64,000 nt of DNA from Tretioscincus oriximinensis (Eukaryota > Chordata > Lepidosauria > Squamata > Gymnophthalmidae): the NCBI GenBank assembly GCA_022410635.1, contig JAJVDF010000297.1, positions 174,404 to 238,403 of the forward strand, in the 5' to 3' direction. Below are positions 43,813-54,994 of this stretch, piece by piece. Position numbers and translations under genes: made by a program. Below the pieces are notes generated by a model. It searched no databases, had not been told where the DNA came from, and saw nothing but the letters and a program-made list of their open reading frames with translations. The number at the start of each line of letters is the position of its first letter. The first letter of the stretch is position 1.

Positions 43813-46800
43813 CTTTGTTGAAAAAGCATCAAGATCGTTTGAATCAAAAGAAGATTATTCGAGTTAAACAAGGCATAGGCAATAAATTTGTATCATTTAC
43901 TAGCCCACAGGGTCTTAATTAGCGTGGCATTCATTCGGAGTCTTCTGTCTTAGATAAAATCAAAATGCATAAAATCAATCATATAGTCAAGTCAAGTGTC
44001 AATTAACCACTTAGTCTTATCCTTCCTCCCTCTGGCATTTTACAACACGGCCAAATACATTGCTTAACTATATATGCATCTTCAAAGTTTAAATTTAAAT
44101 TCTCAAAATATGCCATGTATCTGATTCCCACAGCTGGGAATGAATAGAGGATTCCCCCAGTTTATTGAATTCCATGCCAGGTGAATAGGTCCGTCCAATG
44201 TAAATCAATGAAGCTACCATAGTTCCCTAAACCCCAGATTTAAATTTATGTGAATTGTTTATACCTTGTTTTCCAGATGAAGATCCATGTTTAAATTTAG
44301 CTATAACTGTATAGCATCCATCAGAAAAAGGACAGTTTAGGTTCTCAGTATTAAACGGCTAAGAAAGTAGATGTCTTTACCTCATTCTATAGTCTCCCTA
44401 AGTAACTTTTCAATTAAAATTTATTTATTTATTTAAATTTCCTGCTCTGGGAGGTCACACTTCTATACTAAAAAGGGGGCGGGGGAGGAAAGAGACAGTT
44501 TTTGTCCCATTTTTCAGGACTGAAAATGGATTTCCTGGTACACTGTATAGCATGTGTCTGTCTGACTAGAAGAGATGTTAATAGTGTTAAAGAATCTACT
44601 AGGGTGCTTCCTTTTATTTTGCTAGGTGTGAGTACAGGAAACAATGTGTCAAAACTCATTTTGACTTTTGAATTATCATTAAAAAGGCATATTTCCAGAT
44701 GTTAGGCCAGATTAGTTAGCTGGGGTAAACTGGCATGTAACTGNGCTAATCTGAAGAGCTTTTGCAACTAAGCAACTGCGGACCTATCCCTACTGATGGC
44801 TTTTTCTCACTTTTTAATAAATGTAAAGTGTAAAGGAAATGAATAACTGTTCAAGAAGATAATGGTGTTTCCCTCCCAAGAGCTGTGAAATTAGCTTTCC
44901 CATTTCTCCTTTGATAAACTAAATAGGGTGGCCCTCTCAGACAAAGATTCAATTAAAATGCAAATATCTGATTGTAACTGGTGGGGAGAAGGGATGGCTA
45001 ACGCTCTCTGGTTCTTTGTAAAAAAAATCATTTGTAGAACAATATCACAACAGAGGGGAGAGGGAAATTGAAAGCAGGTAAATGCAACTACAAGATATAT
45101 AAGGGTAGAGGGGTCTTTTTTTGAGCATTTACTACATTTTGTTATTGATGGGTAGCACCAATTCATGACTGAATCCATCTACGGAAGAATCCACATTGCA
45201 GAATCAATGGGGAAATGTATTCCCGTTTCATTGCACTCCTGAGAACTCGTGTGCACAGTTTTCCCTAATGGTCGCTCTCCCCCCCCTCCCCGCCCCACGG
45301 TACATCTGAATTTCATTGCATATGTTTTGCCTCGAATCTCAGCCAAGTACACATGCCTCGCTTCAAATCTCAGTTGATTTCCCACCTTTTTCTGCTCGTT
45401 CCCGCATGTACATACCATACCAACTTCTTTTTTCCTGGAGAAAAGAGAATCCCACCCTGATATCACCATGTAAGTCAGAAAAAGCTGGGGCAATGAGGCT
45501 TTTTAGTGAATGTGTTGCTGAAACTGCGTGAACATGTGGACTCTCCTTGATGTAATTACTGGTACCATAGAAACAGATATATCTTGTCTGGATGCAGCCT
45601 AAGACTCAGTCGCAACTCAATGGTACTTAACAACAAGAGTATGCAGTGGGATCTCACTCACAATCAAGTCAAAAGTATGGATTTTGTCACTGAGGTGCAA
45701 TATATGTCGCAGGCTGTAACACTGGAGAAGAGGCTCTTATTGCACCCTTCTGTTCCAATTTCATTTAAAACAACCTCATTGTATGAAATAGCTTCATTAA
45801 ACTGATCTGAAGCTGCAGCTGAAAAGGTGTATTCTACACACACATATAGAATCACTCTCCTACTCACCAAGAAGAGGCCTTACTACTTGCTATTCTAGTT
45901 TGTAACATGTTTATATAAAGTCCCTCACTGTTACAGTGATTAGGATACTAATTTGTTGTACAGGGTCACTGTGTGCCACACAACAGATGCTGTTTTTCAG
46001 CAGCAAGCAAAAGTTTTCCCTATAAATAGTGTGCAGGGAACTCTGGGATCATTTAGAACAAAATGCTCCTAAATATAACCATGAGAAGCATTAGTGTCAT
46101 GCATACGGTTTTCACAGCATTTTCCCTTTAAACAGATACGAATTATTTTGCTTAAAAAATATCATTCAGAACAGCCTTGCCTGATCCAGATGAAATACAG
46201 AAAGGACATTAACTATGTGAATGATACTTTGCATTAAAAACCCAAACCATCTGAAGCTGCAACCACACCTCACCATTAATCAGTTTTAAGGTTATCCACC
46301 TCTGTCTTCAGGGATCATGCACCAAAATGCTTTTCTGATTGTTTTGCAGACATTTTCTCCCAACTGGAACTATCCTGTATTCAGATTGTTCCAGCAGATA
46401 CCATTTCATCTGCAAGAAATAGATCCAGATGAAGGGCTGCCAATCTCTGGTGTGGCCCATCACAATAAGGGGATAGCTAGTGGGGCTATAGTGACCCCTA
46501 GTCAGAGGGAGATACCTGAGCTGACCAGTGCTGGCACAATCTGGCTTTCCCTTTCCCAGAGGAACATTGTTTTCCCCAGGACTTGTAACTAGACCCCTTG
46601 GTGCTAAAACCAGTCTGAGTTCCTGGTGTATCCTAAGATGGACTATCATGTTATGTAGGAGTAAAGTAGGACCCTGGACAAAAAATATAAACCACTTTGT
46701 TCCAACTCGAGTTGTATAAGACTAATTTAATTTTAAGTTATTTTAAAGTTAGGAAGTCATTATATGGAATTGCTTTACAACATCTTCTAGAACTAACCTC

Positions 46801-46962
46801 CATTATATATGCCAGTAATACAATAATATATCTTTCTTAGGGCTCAGTGTTCCTTTGCCCCCTGCTTATAATGACCTTAAAATAATACTTCTCCTCTCTC
46901 AACTTTGACTTCTAGTAAGCTGTATCCCGCCACTTTAATTAGAAATAAATAATTCACAATGG
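43813..46962. other. Long stretch without recognised genes
   Basis: About 3.1 kb. Small recognisable bits: TTTATTTATTTATTTAAATT at 44420-44440 (possible tail), a TCTTCAG-family fragment near 44505-44530, and GCAACTCAATGGTACTTAACAAC near 45615, which resembles the Bov-B terminus. ORFs up to 113 codons at 46308-46649 overlap on both strands and show no domain. Confidence 0.45.
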
Positions 46963-46967
46963 GTGGC

Positions 46968-47671
46968 TGTGGCGACTCCTACCTGAGGGCGACCCTCTTG
47001 GCTAGAGGTGTCACGATATCTCCCTGGTGTCCAAGGCAGCTCCCACTACTGATTGGAACAACAGTAATAACCTACATAAGGTATCTGTGTTTACTTAGAA
47101 GATGGGGGTTTATTCCCAGCCCCCACCAATACCGTGTTTATATACTGTTGTCCAGGAAATAAAAGAAAGATAGAGATATTTGAATTCAAACAAATAACCA
47201 GTTAGTGTTTTCAGCAAAGAAATTGAAAGAAGATAATAATAAGGACTCAGCTTTTATAGAACAAGCGTGAGTTTAAACACAAAGCTCCAAGCAACAGTAA
47301 CTTTAGTTTCAGAAACTTAAAGCAACAGGCCCCGTATTTACTTATTGTTCTATCCCGAGTCAAGTATCAACTATGACTTATCCAGCCCAGCATACACTTC
47401 CACCCCTCCCTCTGAGGCAGACCCCTCTGTCAACCTGCTACACCACGAGTTTTATCCGACAGAAAGGCCAGTAGCCATGGTCAGTTCCCCTTTTATATTC
47501 TGACCAGCTGGCTACTTTAAGCCCTATTGGCTGGCTCCTCCAGTCTTGCCCCCTCCCAAACAGGGAATCAGGAAGCCACACCCCTGCCTAGGCCTGCTCT
47601 TTCCTCCTCCCTTTGGGCTAGCACAGTAAGTATATAAAACAAATACAAACCTTAAAATGGCAAACGTCACA
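46968..47671 (-). mobile_element. Solo LTR with 5-bp TSD
   Basis: Bounded by TGTGGCGACTCC and AACGTCACA (TG...CA, near-inverted ends), with a perfect 5-bp duplication GTGGC (46963-46967 and 47672-47676). Read on the minus strand it has a TATA box (AGAATATAAAAGG, complement near 47492), then about 385 bp later AATAAA (complement near 47108), then about 140 bp to the end, a U3-R-U5 order. Length 704 bp. No gag, pol or env sequence flanks it, so it is a solo LTR left after recombination. Confidence 0.8.
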
Positions 47672-47850
47672 GTGGCTCACCTCCTTTTCCCCGTTTGGTT
47701 TTAAGGATTGTAATTTGCCAAACTAATGTGAATAGATACAGATTTTGCATAGCATTTTCAATGGCTGAAATGTACTTTCATCATGTTGATCATGAACTCC
47801 ATTCCTGTGAAACTGGCAAACAAGCACACTGACTGTATCACTACTATTTC

Positions 47851-47879
47851 CTGTGTTCTCTCCCTAAGAGAGAACACAG
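47851..47879 (+). other. Perfect 11-bp hairpin
   Basis: CTGTGTTCTCT, a 7-base spacer CCCTAAG, then AGAGAACACAG. The arms are exact complements. It lies between two LTR-like segments and is not followed by a T-run. Function unknown. Confidence 0.6.
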
Positions 47880-47937
47880 AATCAGTTTACCTTTAAAAGG
47901 CAACTCTAAATAAGTTGCACCAAAGTAGCTAGGGTGA

Positions 47938-48175
47938 CAGGGACATACTGTGATGCTCTCTAGAAGCCCTTGAATAATCATGCTATCAATGTTATTAAGA
48001 AAAGTGATTTATTGAACAGCTCTTCAGTAAGCAACTAAATTAGAACTGGAGTGGTGAGTCAGTTGTCATGCTGCTCTTTTATAGCTGACTCTCAGGGGCC
48101 CAGGCCAATCACCTTGCAGCATGTGGGCCCTTTTAGAACCTCCCGAACAACTGGCCAATGTGCATGTTTGAAGAG
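47938..48175 (-). mobile_element. Probable LTR fragment, minus strand
   Basis: The minus strand has CCAAT-like GATTGGCCTGGGCCCC, then TATA box GCTATAAAAGAGC (complement at about 48077-48089), then about 75 bp later CAATAAATCAC (complement near 48008), the spacing of a short R region. I could not find matching TG...CA ends with a target-site duplication, so the limits are approximate. Confidence 0.4.
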
Positions 48176-49189
48176 GATAAATATATAAGATGGAGGTGAG
48201 GAAAGAAAAAAAGAACCAAAATGCCACAAATATAGTACCTATCTCTATTTAGAGATGTGCAAAGTTCAATTCATTTTCAAAAATCCAATCAAATAATTCA
48301 TATTTGCATCAAACATATCATGTAGTAGTTTGCCTATCCCAGAAATTCAGTCAAAACAAACTATACTTCTATCTGCAAATAATTATTATTGAACAGTTCA
48401 GATTTCTTGTGCTTAACCCTTGAATAGGGTTTTTTAAATAAAAAAAGGAGAAATGTGTTTTTCCTTTTCATACTGTTTATACGATTAAAGAGATCGATAA
48501 CTAACCAAACATACAAATTTTGTTTATGAATATTCCTACTCTATACTTCTCCTACCTTCTCTGGAAGACAGAAGATAGTCTTCCAAAGTTATATATTATT
48601 CATTTTTTAAAAATCCTAGGCTCATCTCTCCTTAAGTCAGGAATTTTTAAAAAATCAATGTTAAGGTAGATGATTTGCCTCTGTCCCAATATTAGAGGTT
48701 GATATGAGTAACATCACTAATAAAATTTTAACCTTAATAACCAGAAACATGAACATCGCTGTTGGCAAACTGGCAGTGGCATAAAAAGTTTATTAAGTCC
48801 TTTTTTCCACAGCCTAAGTAGGATTAAGATAAAATAGTTGTTGAATACATATTAAAGACCAGTGCCCCTACAAAAGTAACTTTGCACAATGATTTGCAAA
48901 CAAATCTATTTTTAATTGTGTTAATCATTATAATTCAGAGAAGACTCTGCAGAAGCAAACACTACTGGAATTTGGATTGACAGATAAATCGTTTTTCAGC
49001 ACTGTGGCTATTGATTTTAAATCTGGAATCTTCTAGAGAAAATAAACAATTATCCTCCTAGACTAATGCATCAGCAGCTGAGTTTTACAAGTAGAATGGC
49101 ACATAGATTTAACATACTCTATAAGATTGATTCCTTTGAACTGGAAGAAGAGCAAATCAATCAATACTAAACAAAATTAACCCTGTTTG
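48176..49189. other. No feature recognised
   Basis: About 1 kb of AT-rich sequence. No coding or repeat signature that I can name. Confidence 0.5.
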
Positions 49190-49405
49190 TTGGAAGGGCA
49201 AATACTGCAGCTGAAATTTAAATGCTTTTGTCAAATAATCAGAGGACGAGATTCATTGGAAAAGGCCCTCTTTGAAAGCAAAGTAAGAGGGGCAGTAGAA
49301 GATTAGATGGATAGATAATATGAATTTGGCTAGATTCTGGGAGGTAGTGAAGAACAGGGAATCACAAAAACTAGACACAATTGAATGACTGAAGAACAGC
49401 AATAG
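49190..49405 (+). mobile_element. Bov-B/RTE LINE 3' fragment, second copy
   Basis: GGAAGGGCAAATACTGCAGC, TGAAATTTAAATGCTTTTG, GAGATTCATTGGAAAAGGCC, GGGGCAGTAGAAGATTAGA, TGAATTTGGCTAGATTCTGG, GAGGTAGTGAAGAACAGGGA, ACTAGACACAATTGAATGAC, TGAAGAACAGCAA. The block order is that of the Bov-B 3' end, as at 32880. Frame broken. Confidence 0.78.
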
Positions 49406-49689
49406 GTAGTGTTTTAAAGAACTGAAAAACTGTTCTTTTTTAGGACTCACTAAAAAAATACAAAAGAGAACAAGAAAATATGTAAGATTGTAAAATATGA
49501 AATTCTAGGAGCATCAAGAGAAGTTTTGCATAGAAGGGGAAACAAAATGTGATAATTCCTTTTTGCCTCAAGACGTGTTTATAGATCAAGGAAAATTACA
49601 AAATGCATTCTTCAGCTTTTATATTATGCTTTATATGATCATTTCCTTTGCAATGAAATCTCCGTGTTATTCTGGGTCCAGAAAAATCT

Positions 49690-49770
49690 AGCAAGGGGAT
49701 CTTGTAGCATTTTAGAGATTAGCAAGAAACAGGATAGGCAGCATGACTTCTTCAAATGCTTCTTCATTTA
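49690..49770. repeat. Degenerate copy of the hammerhead-like repeat
   Basis: CTTGTAGCATTTTAGAGATT, AGCAAGAAACAGGATAGGCA, GCATGACTTCTTCAAATGCT resemble the minus-oriented arm (AGCACTTTGAGACTAAC... GGCATAAGC...CTTCTTCAGATGC) with the stem II region deleted. Confidence 0.4.
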
Positions 49771-50334
49771 TTTTGTAAGTTGAACACTAACCATGGACTA
49801 GATTTGTAATTTAAACAAAGCACTTGCTAAATCTATGTATGTCAAGCATTAACTTATATGCATATGTTTTAAAAAAACACTGTTAGTATGTGCTGGTTCT
49901 CTACGTGAGCGTTTGTGTAATCTCTGCCATGCAGGGGTGCCAGATATAATTACTTCACTGTCACTGATTTTTATGAAAGCATTTTTCCAGCTGAACAATG
50001 AGTCCAATGTGCTATTCAAGTCCAGCTGCTCCTCATGATTTGACCTATTCTGTTTACATTATCAAGCAAAAGCTGCTACATTGATGCTTTTCATTGCAAC
50101 TCTGGACAAAAGATGTTGAGATGGCAAAATAATGCCTAAAACATGCAGACCAAGGTGACCTTACCTGACCCCTGAATCCTTACTGAATTCTTATCAAGTT
50201 AAAATTTTAAAAACCTTGTCTACAAGTACAAGTGCTTCCAAGGTATATACAAAACAGTTAGATCTTAAGTTACCGTACATTTTACTCTGGTATTCTGGGC
50301 ATAATATGTGAAATGCACTATGTTTGCATGTATG

Positions 50335-50400
50335 TTTGTGTGTGTTTGTGTGTGTGTGTGCATGTGTGCTTGTGTGCATGTATGCGTCTGTGTGTCTGTA
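50335..50400 (+). repeat. TG-rich microsatellite
   Basis: Imperfect (TG)n with CATGTGTGCTTG and GTATGCGTCTG interruptions. Both strands show ORFs through it that are repeat artefacts. Confidence 0.8.
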
Positions 50401-50429
50401 TTTACTAACATCTATATTTGTATTTACTT

Positions 50430-50480
50430 TCATTTATATTCCATCCTATACCCAGAGGTCTCAGTATATCTCCTTTGCTT
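50430..50480 (-). repeat. Possible L2 3' end, minus strand
   Basis: The complement reads ACTGAGACCTCTGGGTATAG, GATGGAATATAAATGAAAG, the L2 terminus pattern (GAGACCTCnGGGTATAnGGnnG...ATATAAAT). The tail is lost. Confidence 0.45.
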
Positions 50481-52654
50481 TTCAATAGTAGTGCCCTAAT
50501 TATTATTTTATTTATTTTACTAAATAAATACTATGTTTTGTGGTTGCTTGTTTGTGTGTTCTTGTATTTGCAATGTTATGTATAATTGTATTTTTGTGTT
50601 TATCTGTGTGTATGTCCTCATCTAGTTGAAATTAATAGTGGTGCCCTAATTATTAGACTCCCCTCCCTCCTCCTTAAAGATTACTCTGTTAAACCTTTTG
50701 GCATCTAGTCTGAAGACATAGGGTACTAGATAGATCATAGAGGATTAAGTATAATTAACTGTATATAATTATGTCTAAACAGAGTTGCAGACTCGGTTGG
50801 TGAAGCCTTCACATATTTGTGAGAGCACCTTTGTATTTTCTTTAGTGAGATTGAAGTTACATTAAGAGTGCAATATCTGACTTCAGGCCAAAGCCCCTTT
50901 TCCACGAGTTAAAACCAACAATCTAAAAGCTATTGTGGGTTTCACTTGTCTCCGCTTACCTCCATAATCCATGTACAGCTGGCGAGAAGAAGAAGCAGGA
51001 CGATGATACTGAGCATGTTAGCCAATGGTTCTACATTCCTATTGGCTGGCATATCGTGGTATTCTACAATCTTGCAGTGGCACGGTACATGCAAGAAGGA
51101 AGGTTTGGAACATAAGCATTTTGTTTTGATGCCTGAAAAGAAGAGCACCAAACTGTTCCATGGCAAGAAGGGTTTATTTTGGGCAGGTGTCTGAACATTC
51201 ATCATCTTCATGACTTTACTACCAATGCAGTAAGAAAGCCTTGTGTGGAGGTGACCCTAGATGTAGTTTGTGTCAAAAATATGGACATCTTCTGAATATG
51301 ACCCTTAAAATATTAGTAAAATCAGAACCCTATACACATTAAACTTCCAATTATTTAATTGATGTTGACATTATGGAAATCTGGGCACAGGATTGTCTCA
51401 TGCTGGATTTTTATTCATATATTCATGATTTACTTAGATTGGAATAACAGACCAAAATTTTCAAGAAAGCTCATGCAAACATCCAAGACAGTTGCTCATG
51501 TTATTTTTTGTGATGTCAGAATTGTGTGGGGAATTTCCTGAATTCTTATGTTTTGTACATTGTTATGAATATTCCACAGACTTACTTAACCACTGCAGAT
51601 ATTTATCTGATATTTCTGTAGCATTTGATCAGTATGAACAGATTACAATTGTGACTTTGTGTGATCACAATCCCATTCTGTAGATACTTCTGCTCCTGGT
51701 TGGTTTTCCTTGTAATACATTTTTTGCTGAATTACGTTTAGCAACAGATAACAAATCTCAGGTTCTATTTAGAGACTTTGGCATGTAATTCATTAAAGAG
51801 ATACAAAATAGGTGTCACCCTGCACTTGATATGAAAAGTAATACAGCTAAAGGTTGGGAGATACCCATCTAACTCTTTATTTCGTTCTGGCTTGTCAAGC
51901 AATATGAACAGAAAGCAATCTGTTGTCACTGCCTGAAAGAAGCTCTGTTCTGAATCAGATAACATTTATTGGAGAAATGGTTCTCTAGGCTGTTTGATAT
52001 TAAAATGACACAATAGGTTGCATCAGCAGATTTGCAGACCATTATAATCATCTAGATCAATTTCACAATTTGACTTCTCAAGGGAGAAGTCCAAGTGCAT
52101 CCACATGATTAGCTGTTGCCTTGCTGTTTATCATTATCATAGAAGGAAACACTTATGTTCTCATATTTGTGAGTCCAGATGCTTCTTTCTTCCCCCTAGA
52201 TTTGGAACGAAATGGGATGGAAACCTCATGCATTTCACTACAAATCCCAGGTTTTGGTAGCTGGTGGCTACGAGGAAACACTGTTTCTCTTCTGTCACTA
52301 ACTGTTGTCTCTCTCCACCTGCCATTTCCAAACGTCCCCATTTCTCCCCCTCCCTTTTTTACCCTGAGAGTGAGATAAGCCTTTTGTTTCAAAAAGCAAA
52401 TCCTCCTCTATTTCAAATGTCTTGCCACTACTAGAGAAGCTTGTGGCTTCCTAGCCTTTTTAATGTCCTGAAAGCAAGGGGTAACACACATATGGAGCCT
52501 GGCCCTGTCATTAGATTGGAAAGGAAATGCTATGATGGAAGCCCCAAATGAAGGCTTGAGCACTGACTTCCTGTAATTACATGTGGAAGACAATGTGATG
52601 TTACAGTACGATAACGAAAGAAAATTAATATCTGGATGACCTATTAGCAAAGTC
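50481..52654. other. Stretch without recognised genes
   Basis: About 2.2 kb. GTGGTGCCCTAATTATTA occurs at 50638 and as AGTAGTGCCCTAATTATTAT at 50487, a duplicated short word flanking an AT-rich segment. ORFs at 50933-51211 overlap in several frames with no domain. Confidence 0.45.
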
Positions 52655-52765
52655 CAGCAAAGGAGCTAGTAGCACTTTGAGACTAACTTGAGATAGGTGG
52701 GTGGCATAAGCTTTCGTAGACACGTCTGCTTCTTCAGATGCATCTGAATCCGGTTCACGGGAGCT
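52655..52765 (-). repeat. Single arm of the hammerhead-like repeat
   Basis: AGCAAAGGAGCTAGTAGCAC, TTTGAGACTAACTTGAGATA, GGCATAAGCTTTCGTAGACA, CGTCTGCTTCTTCAGATGCA. It is nearly identical to the left arm at 35500-35579. It is a single arm, not a dimer, and ends at the same point (CAGATGC) as that arm. Confidence 0.65.
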
Positions 52766-52859
52766 ATGTCAGCGCAATGCCAGAGTCCTTCCAGTTTCCA
52801 TGCAGTGTGGTACTCATTGGAAATAGGTCGCAGTCACTGCGGCAGACTAGCAAAATAGT

Positions 52860-53035
52860 GGAGTGCGAGTCCGCTATCCCTTAAAATGTGCTGCTTTGGC
52901 ACATGTTTGTTTTTGCATTTTTTAGATATTTTTTGGTACTGTTTTAATGTCAATTTTGTATTGTTGTTTTTATTGTTGGCCACTCCGAGATCTTTGGGTA
53001 TATAGGGCAAGGTATAAATATAAATAAATAGTGAA
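52860..53035 (+). mobile_element. L2-type LINE 3' UTR and tail
   Basis: A T-rich stretch (TTTTTTGGTACTGTTTTAAT, TTGTATTGTTGTTTTTATTG) followed by TTGGCCACTCCGAGATCTTT, GGGTATATAGGGCAAGGTAT, AAATATAAATAAATA. This is the L2 3' end as at 57361-57500, diverged. Confidence 0.65.
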
Positions 53036-53076
53036 GTCAGAAGTGAAGCATCTTGACCCATTCTTATGAACGTTTA

Positions 53077-53331
53077 GAACATAACAGCAGCACTTTGAAA
53101 GGGGTCCTGCTTTAATTTTACTTGGAATCTCAACATTGCTAGTATTAATATTCCTGAAACAGAGCAATGCAGCCAGTGTTTGGCTTCCCTAAAAACAAAG
53201 TAAAATGACTTTGGGGACTCTATTTTTTAAAAAAATAGTCTTGTTAAAGCCGATTTTACATACTGGCCATAAATCATGTAGATTATTACGCAAGCCAGTA
53301 ATACTGAGTGAACATAACAGCAGCACTTTGA
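53077..53331. repeat. 22-bp direct repeat flanking about 211 bp
   Basis: GAACATAACAGCAGCACTTTGA occurs exactly at 53077-53098 and 53310-53331 (written in two pieces elsewhere: GAACATAACAGCA and GCACTTTGA). The enclosed 211 bp has no recognised repeat body or poly(A) tail, so it may be an unusual target-site duplication or a local duplication. Confidence 0.6.
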
Positions 53332-54595
53332 TTCTAGCTCATCATTAATTTTAAAGACAAAACAATTCTGTAAAACAGAGATAATTATAAGCAAAATAAG
53401 AGAAATGAAAGAAACATGGGCAAGAATATATAATTATTTAATACAAAAAATGATACAACCCTCAAAATTATATAACTTTAGATTGATTTTTGAAATGTAA
53501 ATAACTTTCTCTCAATTCTACTGTATATAAGCTTATATCAATAGCATAGGGCAGGATGAGAATTAACATGTTATGTATGTATTGTTGATACACTTGCATA
53601 GAAAACAACAAGAATAAAAAAGCAGAGATAATTATATCTTCCCAAAAATGTAGAAGTGAAAGTGAACTGCAGAGCACCTTTTAGAGTTATCAACACCTAA
53701 GTTTTCCCCCAGGTTCAATCCCCTTCCACAATGAGAGAACGCGCCAGCAAAGTGATAATTTATTTTCTTTCAGCACCCATACAAGAAACGCATAGACTTG
53801 GAAATGGAATTGGAACCTTATAATGCACATTTAGTTCTTATCACTTCATGCTGCTTGCATAAATAGCAGGGAACAGTGAGTGATGTACCCTAATTTTCCC
53901 AAATGTTTTCAAGTCCCTGTTGCAAATTTGTCAGTCACCAATGATGGAAAGTATTGAGTCACTAGAATCAACTCGAGGAAGGATAAATAATATTTTTTCT
54001 AACTAAAATTAAGGCTCCTTCCACACAGCAGATACTTACCTTCATGAAAGCGACATGGAGGTAGCTCTGCCACATGGAATTGCACCCTGTGGAAAACCTC
54101 CATTGCTTTCTGATCANTGGGAAAGTACAGTCTCAGTGTGGAAGTCCCCAGCCAGCTGCTCCCATTCCAGCAAGTGGCATGCAGGACTTTTTGCAACCAC
54201 TGTGAGGAGGCATGCGAACTTCCACGAAAGCAGGGAACCAGCAGCCAATCGGGGGAGCTCACGCGCAGTGGCTGTGAGGACCTAGGGGAATGGAAGGATA
54301 GCATCTGGCTGTTGCTATGGCAGTGCTCGTGGGCCTCTCCAGCAGTGCTACGTAGCAACTGAGTTAAGTACATGCCGAAGGGCGATTGGATATAGCCTGC
54401 TATACCTTTAAAACGTGCTGTACCACAGCTTGAGTGGAGGTAGCTTAAGAGATCATCCCCTCCAAATAATCAGAAAACTAATGTGATTGCCACTTGNTCT
54501 CTGTTTAGCACACTACCTAATATGAGTTTCAACCTTTGGTAATATGAAGAAAATTGGGCTTCTATGAGTTCTTCTTGCCACCTCTCACTGGACCT
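53332..54595. other. No gene recognised; GC-balanced island at 54.0-54.4 kb
   Basis: AT-rich to 54.0 kb. 54010-54380 is GC-balanced and bounded by AAGGCTCCTTCCACACAGCA on the left. It is probably an unclassified DNA transposon, but I find no matching right end. ORFs on both strands there (76-124 codons) lack domains. Confidence 0.4.
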
Positions 54596-54599
54596 GTGG

Positions 54600-54990
54600 T
54601 TTTTACATTCTCTAAAAAAAAATTCTTCATATAAATTACATCCAACAAAATAACATTTTGTTTACATCCCATAATTACTCTCCTCCCATTTCATTCCTCC
54701 CCTTCCCTCTTCCCATTTCCTTCTTCACTAATTCTGATATGAATAGAGATGTTCCACCTCCATTGGAATAGTCTTCCCCCTGCCTTCCACTGCATATTCC
54801 AAAAATTTCATCTATTTTTTCCACCTTGATATTTGTTGTTTCTTTTCCTCAAGTCACTCTCTGTTGTCCATAAGTTCCTTTTGACAAGTTGTTACCTACC
54901 ACAATTCATATTTTTTCCCAAGCTGTCATAATTGCCAGTGTTGCTGCCCAGTACATTTGATTCATTATTTAATGGTCTGTATGTTTATAT
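54600..54990 (-). mobile_element. L1 LINE 3' end, minus strand
   Basis: The minus strand reads YWAATLAIMTAWEKI, then, frameshifted, further L1-like pieces, then CCCTTCCCCTCCTTTAC-type complement and an A-rich end (complement of TCTAAAAAAAAATTC at 54610). The pattern (AAxLAIxxxWxK, basic tail, purine-rich UTR) is that of L1 ORF2 C-terminus and 3' UTR. It is interrupted on the right by the L2 element. Confidence 0.5.
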
Positions 54991-54994
54991 TTAG

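Noticed and set aside
50194..50499. Cys/Val- and His/Thr-rich ORFs at 50.2-50.5 kb
   Set aside because: Both are translations of a TG microsatellite.
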